From Streptomyces sp. CBMA291 (GTDB taxonomy: Bacteria; Actinomycetota; Actinomycetes; Streptomycetales; Streptomycetaceae), in NCBI RefSeq assembly GCF_014596525.1, contig NZ_MSJP01000033.1, positions 1 to 64,000 of the forward strand: a stretch of DNA of 64,000 nucleotides, read 5' to 3'. Numbering within the stretch: the stretch's first letter is position 1; each line of letters opens with the position of its first letter. This document shows positions 57,026 through 64,000 of the stretch, one piece after another. The notes beneath the pieces are model-generated. The model made no database searches, had not been told where the DNA came from, and saw only the letters and a list, made by a program, of their open reading frames with translations. A program made the position numbers and the translations under genes.

Positions 57026-58410
57026 GTCTTTCCGCCCCCCGGGCGATCTCCGTCGCCGAGCTGGATCTCGCCGCGCCCGGTGGGCCCGTGCTCGGGTTTC
57101 GGCCCTCGCCCGGGGGGCCGCCCGTCGTCGCCGGTGACGTCTTCGCGCTCGTACGGCTCCGGGGGCGGCCCGCCGCCACCGTCCTCGGGACCGTCGGCGT
57201 CGGGGAGGACCCCGCCGCCGTCCTCGCCGCCCTCGCCGGGCCCCGGCTCGTCGACGCCGGGACGCCCCGCACCGACGCGGAACGCCTCGCGGACGCCGGA
57301 GCGCCCCGCACCGAAGCCGGACGCCCCGCCGCCCGCAGCCTTCGCCGCACCGGCGCCGGGAGCCTTCCCGAGGGCCGCGACCCGACCCGTACCGCCGAGG
57401 ACGGAACACCGCCGCCCCCCGCCACCGTCGTCGTCGCCACCCGCGAGCGCGCCGGGCTGCTCGGGCGGGCGCTCGATTCGCTGCTCGCGCAGGACCATCC
57501 GGACTTCGACGTGCTCGTCGTCGACAACGCGCCCGTCACCGACGCCACCCGCGCGCTGGTCACCGGCGCGTACGCCGGGCGCGTCCGCTATCTCCGCGAG
57601 GACGTCCCCGGGCTCGCCGTCGCCCACAACACCGGGCTCGCCGCCGCCCGGGGGGCCGTCGTCGCCTTCACCGACGACGACGTGATCGCCGACCCGCACT
57701 GGCTGACCGCCCTCACCCGCCCGTTCGCCCTCGATCCCGGGCTCGGCTGCTCGACCGGGCTCATCCTGCCCGCCCGGCTCGCCACCCCCGCGCAGATCCT
57801 CCTCGAAGCGCACGGCGGCTTCGCGAAGGGCTTCGCACCCCGCCTGTACGACCCTGCCCGGCCCCCCGTCGACGAGCCGCTGTTCCCCTTCACGGCGGGC
57901 GGCTTCGGCTCCGGCGCCAACATGGCCTTTCGCGCCGACGCGCTGCGCCGCGCGGGCGGCTTCGACCCGGCGACCGGCACCGGGACGGCCGCGCGCGGCG
58001 GCGACGACCTCTACGCCTTCGTCGCCGTCCTCGCCGCCGGACACCGGCTCCGCTACACCCCCGACGCCCTCGTCTGGCACCACCACCGCGACACCTGGCA
58101 GGACCTGCGGAACCAGGCGTACGGCTACGGCGCGGGCCTCACCGCGTACCTCACCGCGACCCTGCTCCGCCGCCCCCGCCTGCTGCCCGCCCTCCTCGCC
58201 CGGCTGCCGCGCGGCCTCGCGCACGCCCGCGCCATGACCGCCCGGCGCGACGGCGGCGGTGGCGGGGTCCCCGGCGAGCACGGCACCCGGCACCACCCCT
58301 GGCCCCGCGACCTCTCCCGGCTGGAGCGGCGCGGCATGCTCTACGGGCCCGTCGGCTATCTCCGGGCCCGCGCGAGCGCCCCGGCCCGTCTCCCCGGAGG
58401 TTCCCGATGA
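57022..58410 (+). CDS. GT2 glycosyltransferase with N-terminal extension
   Basis: A 462-aa protein from ATG 57022 (GGAG upstream). The first ~130 residues are a small domain (ISVAELDLAAPGGPVLGFRP, VFALVRLRGRPAATVLGTV) and a low-complexity linker, seen in actinomycete mycofactocin/EPS-type glycosyltransferases. The GT-A domain then runs TVVVATRERAGLLGRALDSLLAQDHPDFDVLVVDNAP, AVVAFTDDDVIADPHW (metal DDD) and GANMAFRADALRRAGGFDPATGTG with an EDxD-like GGDDLY. No membrane helix. Donor and acceptor are unknown. It overlaps the deacetylase start (ATGA). Confidence 0.9.
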   Translation: MSLSAPRAISVAELDLAAPGGPVLGFRPSPGGPPVVAGDVFALVRLRGRPAATVLGTVGVGEDPAAVLAALAGPRLVDAGTPRTDAERLADAGAPRTEAGRPAARSLRRTGAGSLPEGRDPTRTAEDGTPPPPATVVVATRERAGLLGRALDSLLAQDHPDFDVLVVDNAPVTDATRALVTGAYAGRVRYLREDVPGLAVAHNTGLAAARGAVVAFTDDDVIADPHWLTALTRPFALDPGLGCSTGLILPARLATPAQILLEAHGGFAKGFAPRLYDPARPPVDEPLFPFTAGGFGSGANMAFRADALRRAGGFDPATGTGTAARGGDDLYAFVAVLAAGHRLRYTPDALVWHHHRDTWQDLRNQAYGYGAGLTAYLTATLLRRPRLLPALLARLPRGLAHARAMTARRDGGGGGVPGEHGTRHHPWPRDLSRLERRGMLYGPVGYLRARASAPARLPGGSR

Positions 58411-59216
58411 GCGGGGCGCCCCGGCACGCCCGTATCCCCGTCCTCCTCTACCACGCCGTGATGGCCGAACCCCCGCCATGGATAGCCGAGTTCACCGTCT
58501 CGCCCACGGAGTTCGCCCGGCAGCTCGACGCGGTCGTCGCCAGTGGGCGCAGCCCGCTCACCGTCGGCGCCCTCGTCGGCCTCCTCGCCGCCGGGGACCC
58601 GCTGCCGCCCCGGCCCGTCGTGCTCACCTTCGACGACGGATTCGCCGACCTTGCCGGGCCGACCGCCGAAGCGCTCGCCGCCCGGCGCCTCCCGGCCACT
58701 GCCTACCTCACCACCGGGGCCCTCGTCCCGGGCCGCCCCTGCCTCCTGCCGCCCGCGCCGATGATCACCCTCGCGCGGGTGCCGGAGCTTGAGGCGTACG
58801 GGATGGAGATCGGCGCCCACACCGCCACCCACCCGCAGCTCGACACCCTCGCGCCGGGCGCGTTGAGTGCCGAACTCCGGGAGCCCAAGGCCGTGTTGGA
58901 GGACGTCCTCGGGCATGAGATCCGGCATCTGGCCTATCCGCACGGGTACAACAGTCCCGCCGTGCGCCGGGCCGTCCGCGCCGCCGGATACGCCTCCGCC
59001 GTCGCCGTCCGGCACGCCCTCAGCTCCGAGACCGACGAGCCCTACCGGATCGCCCGGCTCATCGTCCGCCGCAGCCACACCGCCGCCGACGTGGAGCGGT
59101 GGATGCGGGGGGAGGGCGCCAGGGCCGCCCCGTACCGCGACTCCCTGCCCACCGTCGGCTGGCGCGCGTACCGGAGAGCCCGCGCGCTGCTGCGGGGGCC
59201 GGAGTTCGCGGGCTGA
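58407..59216 (+). CDS. Polysaccharide deacetylase (NodB-like)
   Basis: A 269-aa protein from ATG 58407. NodB-fold motifs: IPVLLYHAVM, motif 1 VVLTFDDGFADL (catalytic Asp pair), motif 2 IGAHTATHPQLDTL (metal His pair) and motif 3 RHLAYPHGYNSPAVRRAVRAAGY. There is no signal peptide, so it probably acts in the cytoplasm or on lipid-linked intermediates. It removes N-acetyl groups from amino sugars in a glycan. Coupled by overlap to the upstream GT2, so the two should act on the same polymer. Confidence 0.93.
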   Translation: MSGAPRHARIPVLLYHAVMAEPPPWIAEFTVSPTEFARQLDAVVASGRSPLTVGALVGLLAAGDPLPPRPVVLTFDDGFADLAGPTAEALAARRLPATAYLTTGALVPGRPCLLPPAPMITLARVPELEAYGMEIGAHTATHPQLDTLAPGALSAELREPKAVLEDVLGHEIRHLAYPHGYNSPAVRRAVRAAGYASAVAVRHALSSETDEPYRIARLIVRRSHTAADVERWMRGEGARAAPYRDSLPTVGWRAYRRARALLRGPEFAG

Positions 59217-59336
59217 GCCGGGCGGGGCGGCCCCGGGGCGGGGCGACCCGGGGGCCCTCCGCGCCCCCGGCCACCGGGCCCCCGACCGGATCCCGTGACG
59301 TCGAGCCCCCGGGGTCTGTGACACCGAGCCCCTGAC

Positions 59337-59402
59337 GCCACCCGTGCGAGACCCGGCGCCACCCGGACGAGACCCGGCGCCACCCGTACGAGACCAGGCA
59401 CC
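59337..59402. repeat. Short tandem repeat, about 20 bp
   Basis: Three near copies of a unit reading GAGACCCGGCGCCACCCG plus a variable end lie in the 255-bp gap between the deacetylase and the next membrane protein. I see no gene in this gap. Confidence 0.6.
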
Positions 59403-59471
59403 GACCAGAGAGAACCAAGGCACCGCGCAGGCAAGACCAAAGCACCGCCAGTCGGTGGGGGAGAGGGAGTC

Positions 59472-61736
59472 GTGCAGCACCACGGACCAGAACCGGCCGC
59501 CGAGGGCAGCGATGGCGTGCCCGCGCCCCCTCCCGCCCCGGATCCCACTGTCTGGGACCCCGCCGCTCCGGACCCCACCGCCACGGACCCCGCCGCTCCG
59601 GATCCCGGGGTTCCCACTGTCCCCACCGTTCCCGGAGCCCCGGCTGTCTCCGGAGCCCCCGCCGTCCCCGGAGCCCCCGCCGTCCCCGGAGCCCCGGCCG
59701 TCTCCGGAGCCCCCGCCGCCGCCGAAGACACCCCTGCCCCCCGCCCCCGGAGCCACCGCAAGCCGAGCCGTGATCCGAGCCGCCGGTCGAGCCGTGATCC
59801 GAGCCGTGACCCGAGCAGTGATCCGGGCCGCAAGCCGACTCCCGGGTCAGGTCCCGGCCGAGAGGCCCCGGGCGCCCCGGCCACGCGTACCCCGTCGGCC
59901 GCCATCCCCTGGCTGCCGGTCCTGCTCCTGCTGCTCGGGCTCGGGCTCTGGGGGGTCTCGCTGCCCCTGACCGACTTCCGGACCATGGCGGACTACGGGC
60001 TCCTGGACCGGCTGCCCCCCGTCTTCTACGGGTCCCTGCTGGTGCTCACCGCCGGGTTCCTGGTCACGCTGCGACGCGCCGGGACCTCGCCCGGCTGGCC
60101 GCTCGTCTACTGCGCCGCACTGCTCGTCGCGCTCAAGGCGGGCCCCGCCGTCCTCTACGACTCCGTGCGCTACCCGTGGGCCTCCAAGCACGACGCCGTC
60201 GTCAGCACCCTCCTCGGTGCCGGTGAACTGCGCCCGGAGGCCGCCCTGTCGGGGAACATGTCGGCCTACGACCAGTGGCCGGGCTTCTTCACCCTGAACG
60301 CGGCCTTCGTCCGGGCCTTCGGCGTCGACAGCACCGCCGCCTACCTCAACTGGGCGCCGATCGCCCTCGGTCTGATCGTCCTGCCCGTCCTGGTGCTGAT
60401 CTACCGCACCTTCACCGAGGACTGGCGGCTGGTGTGGACCGCCGTGTGGATCTTCCAGCTCGCCAACTGGGTCGGCCAGGACTACCTGGCGCCGCAGGGC
60501 CTCGCGTACATCCTCCATCTGACCGTACTCGCCGTCGTCCTGCGGCACTTCGTGCGGCCGGGATCGGCGGGGCGGCTGCGGGACCGGACGTGGCTCGACC
60601 CGACGTCGGCCGCCGTGCCGCCGCCGACGACCCGGCGTCAGCGCGCGGTCTGCGTGGCGATCCTCGCCCCGCTGATCCTCGCGGTCAACGCCGTCCACCA
60701 GCTCACCCCGGTCATGCTCTGCGTCTCCCTGGCCGCCCTCGCGCTCACCCGCCGCTACCGCAACCTCGGTCTGCTGGCCGTCGCCGCGCTCGTGATGCTG
60801 GCCTGGGACCTCACCATGGGGCGACCGCTGTTCCTGGAGACCCTCGCCACCCTGCGGGACTCGCTCGGCCGGCTCACCCAGAACTCCCGTGCCGGATACG
60901 CCGGTCAGCTCACCGGACCCGGGCCCGAGCTGGCGGGCCGGGCCGGGATCGTCATGGCCCTCGTGCTCGTCCTGCTCGCCGGGATCGCCGTGCTCGCCCG
61001 GCGCGGGCTGACCCGGGGCGCGCTGCCGCTGCTGCTCGTCTCGGTCGCCCCCGTGCCGCTCTTCGCCGTCAACGACTACGGCGGCGAGATGATCTTCCGG
61101 GTCTATCTGTTCGGGCTTCCGGGCGCCGCGTTCTTCGCCGCCGCCGCGCTCGTACCGCCCGCCGCCGGGGCCTTCGGGAGCCGGGGCGCGGCCGCCCGGC
61201 GGCGGGTCACGGCGGTCGCCCTGCCGGTGGTCCTCGTCGTCCTGCTCGCCGGGTTCCTGCCCGCGTACTACGGCAAGGACGCGATGTACTACACGCCGCC
61301 CGAGGAGACCCGGCTCGTCACCCGGGCCATCGACCGGCTGCCCGAGGGCGGGCTGCTCCTCGCCACCTCCGGGTCCTTCCCCGCCGCCCTGCACCGCTAC
61401 GACCAGGTCGAACACTGGTTCTTCGCCGAGCAGGAGCTGCCCGAGAACGAGAAGATGCTGGCCGATCCGGCCCGCTATCTCGCCGACCGCATCCCGCCCG
61501 GGACCACCGCGCACCTCGTCCTCACCCGGACGCAGGACCGGTACACGGCGGGCGAGGGGCTGCTGCCGCCGGGCGGATTCGCGGCCCTGCGGACCCGCCT
61601 GAAGGAGTCCCCGCTCTTCACGACCGTCGAGGAGGGGCCGTACGGTCTCGTCCTCGCGTACACCCCGAAGTCCCCGAAGCCACCGAAGCCACCGAAGTCC
61701 CCCCGGACCCCGGCCACCCCAGGCGGTGCCTCGTGA
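59472..61736 (+). CDS. Large polytopic membrane protein with repeat-rich N-terminus
   Basis: A 754-aa protein from GTG 59472 (GGGAG upstream). Residues ~1-135 are low complexity: repeats of PDPT/AAPDP, then (V)PGAPAVSGAPA units, then a basic SRDPSRD stretch. About a dozen transmembrane helices follow, starting AIPWLPVLLLLLGLGLWGVSL, with an extracytoplasmic C-terminal portion after YYGKDAMYYTPPEETRLVTRAIDRLPEGG. The arrangement resembles GT-C-type glycosyltransferases/polymerases of surface glycans (for example the loop DQWPGFFTLNAAFVRAFGVD), but no exact family is assigned. The C-terminus is a (K)PPKSP repeat. It is coupled to the next gene by GTGA. Confidence 0.82.
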   Translation: MQHHGPEPAAEGSDGVPAPPPAPDPTVWDPAAPDPTATDPAAPDPGVPTVPTVPGAPAVSGAPAVPGAPAVPGAPAVSGAPAAAEDTPAPRPRSHRKPSRDPSRRSSRDPSRDPSSDPGRKPTPGSGPGREAPGAPATRTPSAAIPWLPVLLLLLGLGLWGVSLPLTDFRTMADYGLLDRLPPVFYGSLLVLTAGFLVTLRRAGTSPGWPLVYCAALLVALKAGPAVLYDSVRYPWASKHDAVVSTLLGAGELRPEAALSGNMSAYDQWPGFFTLNAAFVRAFGVDSTAAYLNWAPIALGLIVLPVLVLIYRTFTEDWRLVWTAVWIFQLANWVGQDYLAPQGLAYILHLTVLAVVLRHFVRPGSAGRLRDRTWLDPTSAAVPPPTTRRQRAVCVAILAPLILAVNAVHQLTPVMLCVSLAALALTRRYRNLGLLAVAALVMLAWDLTMGRPLFLETLATLRDSLGRLTQNSRAGYAGQLTGPGPELAGRAGIVMALVLVLLAGIAVLARRGLTRGALPLLLVSVAPVPLFAVNDYGGEMIFRVYLFGLPGAAFFAAAALVPPAAGAFGSRGAAARRRVTAVALPVVLVVLLAGFLPAYYGKDAMYYTPPEETRLVTRAIDRLPEGGLLLATSGSFPAALHRYDQVEHWFFAEQELPENEKMLADPARYLADRIPPGTTAHLVLTRTQDRYTAGEGLLPPGGFAALRTRLKESPLFTTVEEGPYGLVLAYTPKSPKPPKPPKSPRTPATPGGAS

Positions 61737-62176
61737 GCATGCCCCAGCCCCAGCCCCAGCCCCAGCCCCAGCCCCAACCTCAGTCCCAGTCCCAGCCCCA
61801 GCCCCGGTATCGGAACCAAAACCGGACCCGTGTGCTCGTCGCCGCCTCCGGGTGGCTGGCCCTCGCGGCGACCCTGCTGCCGGACGGCTCCCCGCCGCGC
61901 TGGATCGTGGTGCTGGCCTTCGTCTGTCTCGGGCCGGGGGCCGCGCTGCTGTATCCGCAGCCGCGCGGGCTGCGGCCGGGTGCCCGCCTGGAGTCGTTCG
62001 CGCTCGCCGCCCCGGTGAGCCTGGCCCTCGCCTCGCTCGTCGCCACGCTCCTCTTCCTGCTCGGAGCGTTCTCCGTATCGGCCTTCCTCGTCCCGCTGTC
62101 CCTCTTCACCAGCGTGGTCGCCTTCCTGCCGGGGCTTCCGCTGCCCGCCGCGACCCGGGGCGCGGCCGAACGCTGA
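61733..62176 (+). CDS. Small membrane protein with a Pro-Gln repeat N-terminus
   Basis: A 147-aa protein from GTG 61733 (ATG 61739 also possible), overlapping the previous stop. The N-terminus is a run of PQ dipeptides (DNA: tandem CAGCCC, about 61744-61803) followed by RYRNQNRTRV and four hydrophobic helices (VLVAASGWLALAATLLP, WIVVLAFVCLGPGAALLYP, SFALAAPVSLALASLVATLLFLLG, SAFLVPLSLFTSVVAFLPGL). Similar four-helix proteins are found beside polysaccharide genes; function unknown. It converges on the flippase gene. Confidence 0.75.
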   Translation: MSMPQPQPQPQPQPQPQSQSQPQPRYRNQNRTRVLVAASGWLALAATLLPDGSPPRWIVVLAFVCLGPGAALLYPQPRGLRPGARLESFALAAPVSLALASLVATLLFLLGAFSVSAFLVPLSLFTSVVAFLPGLPLPAATRGAAER

Positions 62177-62237
62177 GCGGCCGGGCCGGTGGCGGGGCGG
62201 CGGCGCCCCGCCTACCCCCGCCTACCACCGCCCCCGC

Positions 62238-64000
62238 CTACCGCCGTCCCGCCGCGAGCCCCCGGAAGGCGCAGAACGCCATCGTGCTCCCCGCCAGTGC
62301 GAGGAAGAGCGGCAACGGGGCGGCGGCGAAGCCCTGTTGGCCCGTCCAGCCCGCCCACGCCAGGACCCACACCAGGGCGGTGGTGCCCCGGGGACCGGCC
62401 CCGGCCACCCGCAGCAGCACCGCCACGAGCAGCAGACACAGGGCCTGGAGGGCGATCGGGATGACGGCCCGCTCCAGTCCCTCGCCGAGGAGTCCGGCGC
62501 CGGGCCCCGCCGCCTCGGGGGGCCGCAGACCGAGCAGCGGGGGCGCGGTGTGCAGGGCGAGGAAGGTGGCGAGGAGCACCGTTCCGGCGAAGACCGGCCG
62601 GAAGGCCCGCCGGGCGACGGACACGCCCTGGAGGACCAGGAGCAGCAGCCCGGCGGCGAGCGTCGGCGGGGGCAGCGCGCCCGGCAGCCCCGTACCCGGC
62701 AGCCGCTCCACGTCCAGACCGCCGGAGCGGGCGAGGGGCAGCCAGAACGCCCCGGCCACCACCGCCAGGACCGGCCAGAGCCAGGGCCCCGCCCGGTCGG
62801 GGACGGCGACCGGCGCCGGGGCGACCGGGCCGGACGGCCGTGCGCCTTCCGGCGGGGGCGCGTACACGGGGATGCCGAACGCGGGCGTCACCGAGTCGTG
62901 CGCGCCCCGCAGATAGGCGCTCTCCCGCGCCCAGCCGGTGCCGTAGCCGTCCTCCGCGCGCGGCTTCGTCCGGGCGGCCTCCGGGGGGCGCCCGGGGCGG
63001 GCGCGGCCCTTGAGCACGGCCCGCAGACCGGGCGCCGAGACCGCCGCCATCAGCGTCATCGAGGCGAGGACGGCGACCCCGGCGCCGGGGATGCCGTAGG
63101 GCCCGAGGAGCAGGGTCGCGCTGCCCAGCACCAGCACGCACATGGCTCCCTGGAGGAGCGCGAGCACTCCCGTACGCCCCTGGACGCGCAGCACGCCGAT
63201 GTACAGCTCCACCGCGACCCGGGGCAGCGCGGCGGCGGCGAGCAGCCGGAGCACGGTCGTGCCATTGCGCGCGTAGTCCGGGCCGAACGGCGAGAGGATC
63301 ACCGGGGCGAGGACGACGAGGACGAGGACGACCGGGACGAGCAGCACCGCCATCCGGCGCAGCGCGCCCCTGACGCCCTCGGCGAGGGAGTCGGGGCTGT
63401 GGGAGGCGTGCGCGGTGAGCGAGGAGGCCATGTTGATGGCCATGAACTCCATCGTGCCGCCGACGGTGTAGGCGGTGTAGAAGAAGGCGTTGTGGGCGGC
63501 GTCGAAGCGGACGGCGACCATCACCGGCAGCAGGTTGATCATGGCGAGGCTGAAGAGCGCGCCGACGGCGTCCCCCGCCATGAACCGGCCGATCTCGCCC
63601 GTCCCCGGCGGTTCCTTGTCCCGGTCGGCGTGCGCCTGCCGGGGGATGAGCCGGCGGAAGACGAGCCAGCCCAGGGGGAGTACGGACAGGGCGATCGCCG
63701 CCGACCAGGAGACGAAGACGCCGAGGACGGGCAGGGCGGTGGCGAGGACGACGAGCAGGACCAGCTTGCCGAGCGAGAAGACGGCGTTGCCGACGGGCAC
63801 CCAGACGGCCCGGCGGAGCCCGGTGAGGACGCCGTCCTGGAGGGTGAGCAGGGCCCAGCCGACACAGGAGGCGGTGAAGAAGAGCCCGGCGGACAGGGAG
63901 CCGAGAGGGGCGTACGAGGGGCCCCACAGGTCCAGGGTGAGCAGGAAGCCGCCGCAGGCGACGGTGACGACGCCGGTGCTGACCAGGTAGAGGCGCCGGA
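62238..64000 (-). CDS. MOP-superfamily polysaccharide flippase-like protein (5' end outside window)
   Basis: The frame is open to the right edge, so the N-terminus is missing; at least 587 residues are present. A Wzx/oligosaccharide-flippase pattern is visible: SLSAGLFFTASCVGWALLTLQDGVLTGLRRAVWVPVGNAVFSLGKLVLLV, AGDAVGALFSLAMINLLPVMVAVRFDAAHNAFFYTAYTVGGT and PFGPDYARNGTTVLRLLAAAALPR. After about 12 helices a cytoplasmic Arg/Pro-rich loop leads to a further block of hydrophobic helices at the C-terminus, longer than typical flippases. It likely moves lipid-linked glycans across the membrane for the adjacent locus. Confidence 0.87.
   Translation of the reverse strand, partial: RRLYLVSTGVVTVACGGFLLTLDLWGPSYAPLGSLSAGLFFTASCVGWALLTLQDGVLTGLRRAVWVPVGNAVFSLGKLVLLVVLATALPVLGVFVSWSAAIALSVLPLGWLVFRRLIPRQAHADRDKEPPGTGEIGRFMAGDAVGALFSLAMINLLPVMVAVRFDAAHNAFFYTAYTVGGTMEFMAINMASSLTAHASHSPDSLAEGVRGALRRMAVLLVPVVLVLVVLAPVILSPFGPDYARNGTTVLRLLAAAALPRVAVELYIGVLRVQGRTGVLALLQGAMCVLVLGSATLLLGPYGIPGAGVAVLASMTLMAAVSAPGLRAVLKGRARPGRPPEAARTKPRAEDGYGTGWARESAYLRGAHDSVTPAFGIPVYAPPPEGARPSGPVAPAPVAVPDRAGPWLWPVLAVVAGAFWLPLARSGGLDVERLPGTGLPGALPPPTLAAGLLLLVLQGVSVARRAFRPVFAGTVLLATFLALHTAPPLLGLRPPEAAGPGAGLLGEGLERAVIPIALQALCLLLVAVLLRVAGAGPRGTTALVWVLAWAGWTGQQGFAAAPLPLFLALAGSTMAFCAFRGLAAGRR

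Noticed and set aside
56170..58479. 769-aa leftward collagen-like (Gly-Thr-Ala) frame
   Set aside because: It spans the FemAB end and the whole GT2 gene on the other strand; the collagen look comes from repeats read in reverse. It is noted only as evidence that coding status of 56312-57025 is uncertain.

Overview
The window is GC-rich chromosomal DNA from a Streptomyces. The support is a strong third-position G/C bias in every real gene, GTG/TTG starts, GTGA/ATGA start-stop overlaps, and the order rpfC, rpfA, eno, divIC, DUF501, ppx, ndh, cfa, which is known from Streptomyces. It also carries the leucine tRNA with anticodon UAA, which in this genus is bldA. There is no transposase, integrase, phage or CRISPR array. 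Both window edges cut a gene: a YfhO-like membrane protein at the left and a flippase-like membrane protein at the right.

1-9.6 kb: the YfhO-like protein diverges from a GT2 glycosyltransferase, followed by a SurA-type lipoprotein and mazG. Between lipoprotein and mazG sits a 3.3-kb leftward island bounded by a perfect 25-bp direct repeat. The island holds a small conserved protein, a DUF6879 protein and an XRE/DUF5753 regulator, then a 49-aa Gly/Asp-rich peptide coupled to an isoaspartate-methyltransferase-like enzyme, which looks like a minimal RiPP pair. A globin-reductase follows.

9.6-24.2 kb: cytochrome P450, two resuscitation-promoting factors (rpfA behind a ydaO-type c-di-AMP riboswitch), enolase, DivIC, DUF501, Ppx/GppA, type II NADH dehydrogenase behind a Rex-like operator, a cyclopropane-fatty-acid-synthase-like methyltransferase, and an FtsX-like ABC exporter.

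24.2-33.1 kb: bldA, a hydrolase-like protein that has lost its nucleophile, a Bax-inhibitor-1 protein, two hypothetical proteins, a thiolase, an SGNH hydrolase, cystathionine beta-synthase, and a SUKH (SMI1/KNR4) protein.

33.1-43 kb: a leftward block of small secreted protein, lipoprotein, MacA-like adaptor, MacB-like ATPase and permease, ending in a 1500-aa secreted protein with a lytic-transglycosylase-like domain, a golvesin-like domain and a C-terminal NucA/NucB-type DNase domain. The convergent SUKH gene is a plausible immunity partner. This is the strongest candidate for an undescribed system here.

43-54.3 kb: an RpiR regulator with a perfect palindromic operator, an orphan cluster of roadblock/LC7-type proteins (one with a TTA codon), an SRPBCC protein, a fold-type III PLP decarboxylase, and the histidine-utilisation operon hutU, M20 amidohydrolase, hutF, hutI.

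54.4-64 kb: a LysE exporter and a putative envelope-polysaccharide locus (FemAB/GNAT-like protein, repeat-rich Pro/Ala/Val ORF, GT2, polysaccharide deacetylase, two membrane proteins, MOP-type flippase). Many long ORFs in other frames are high-GC shadows and were left out.
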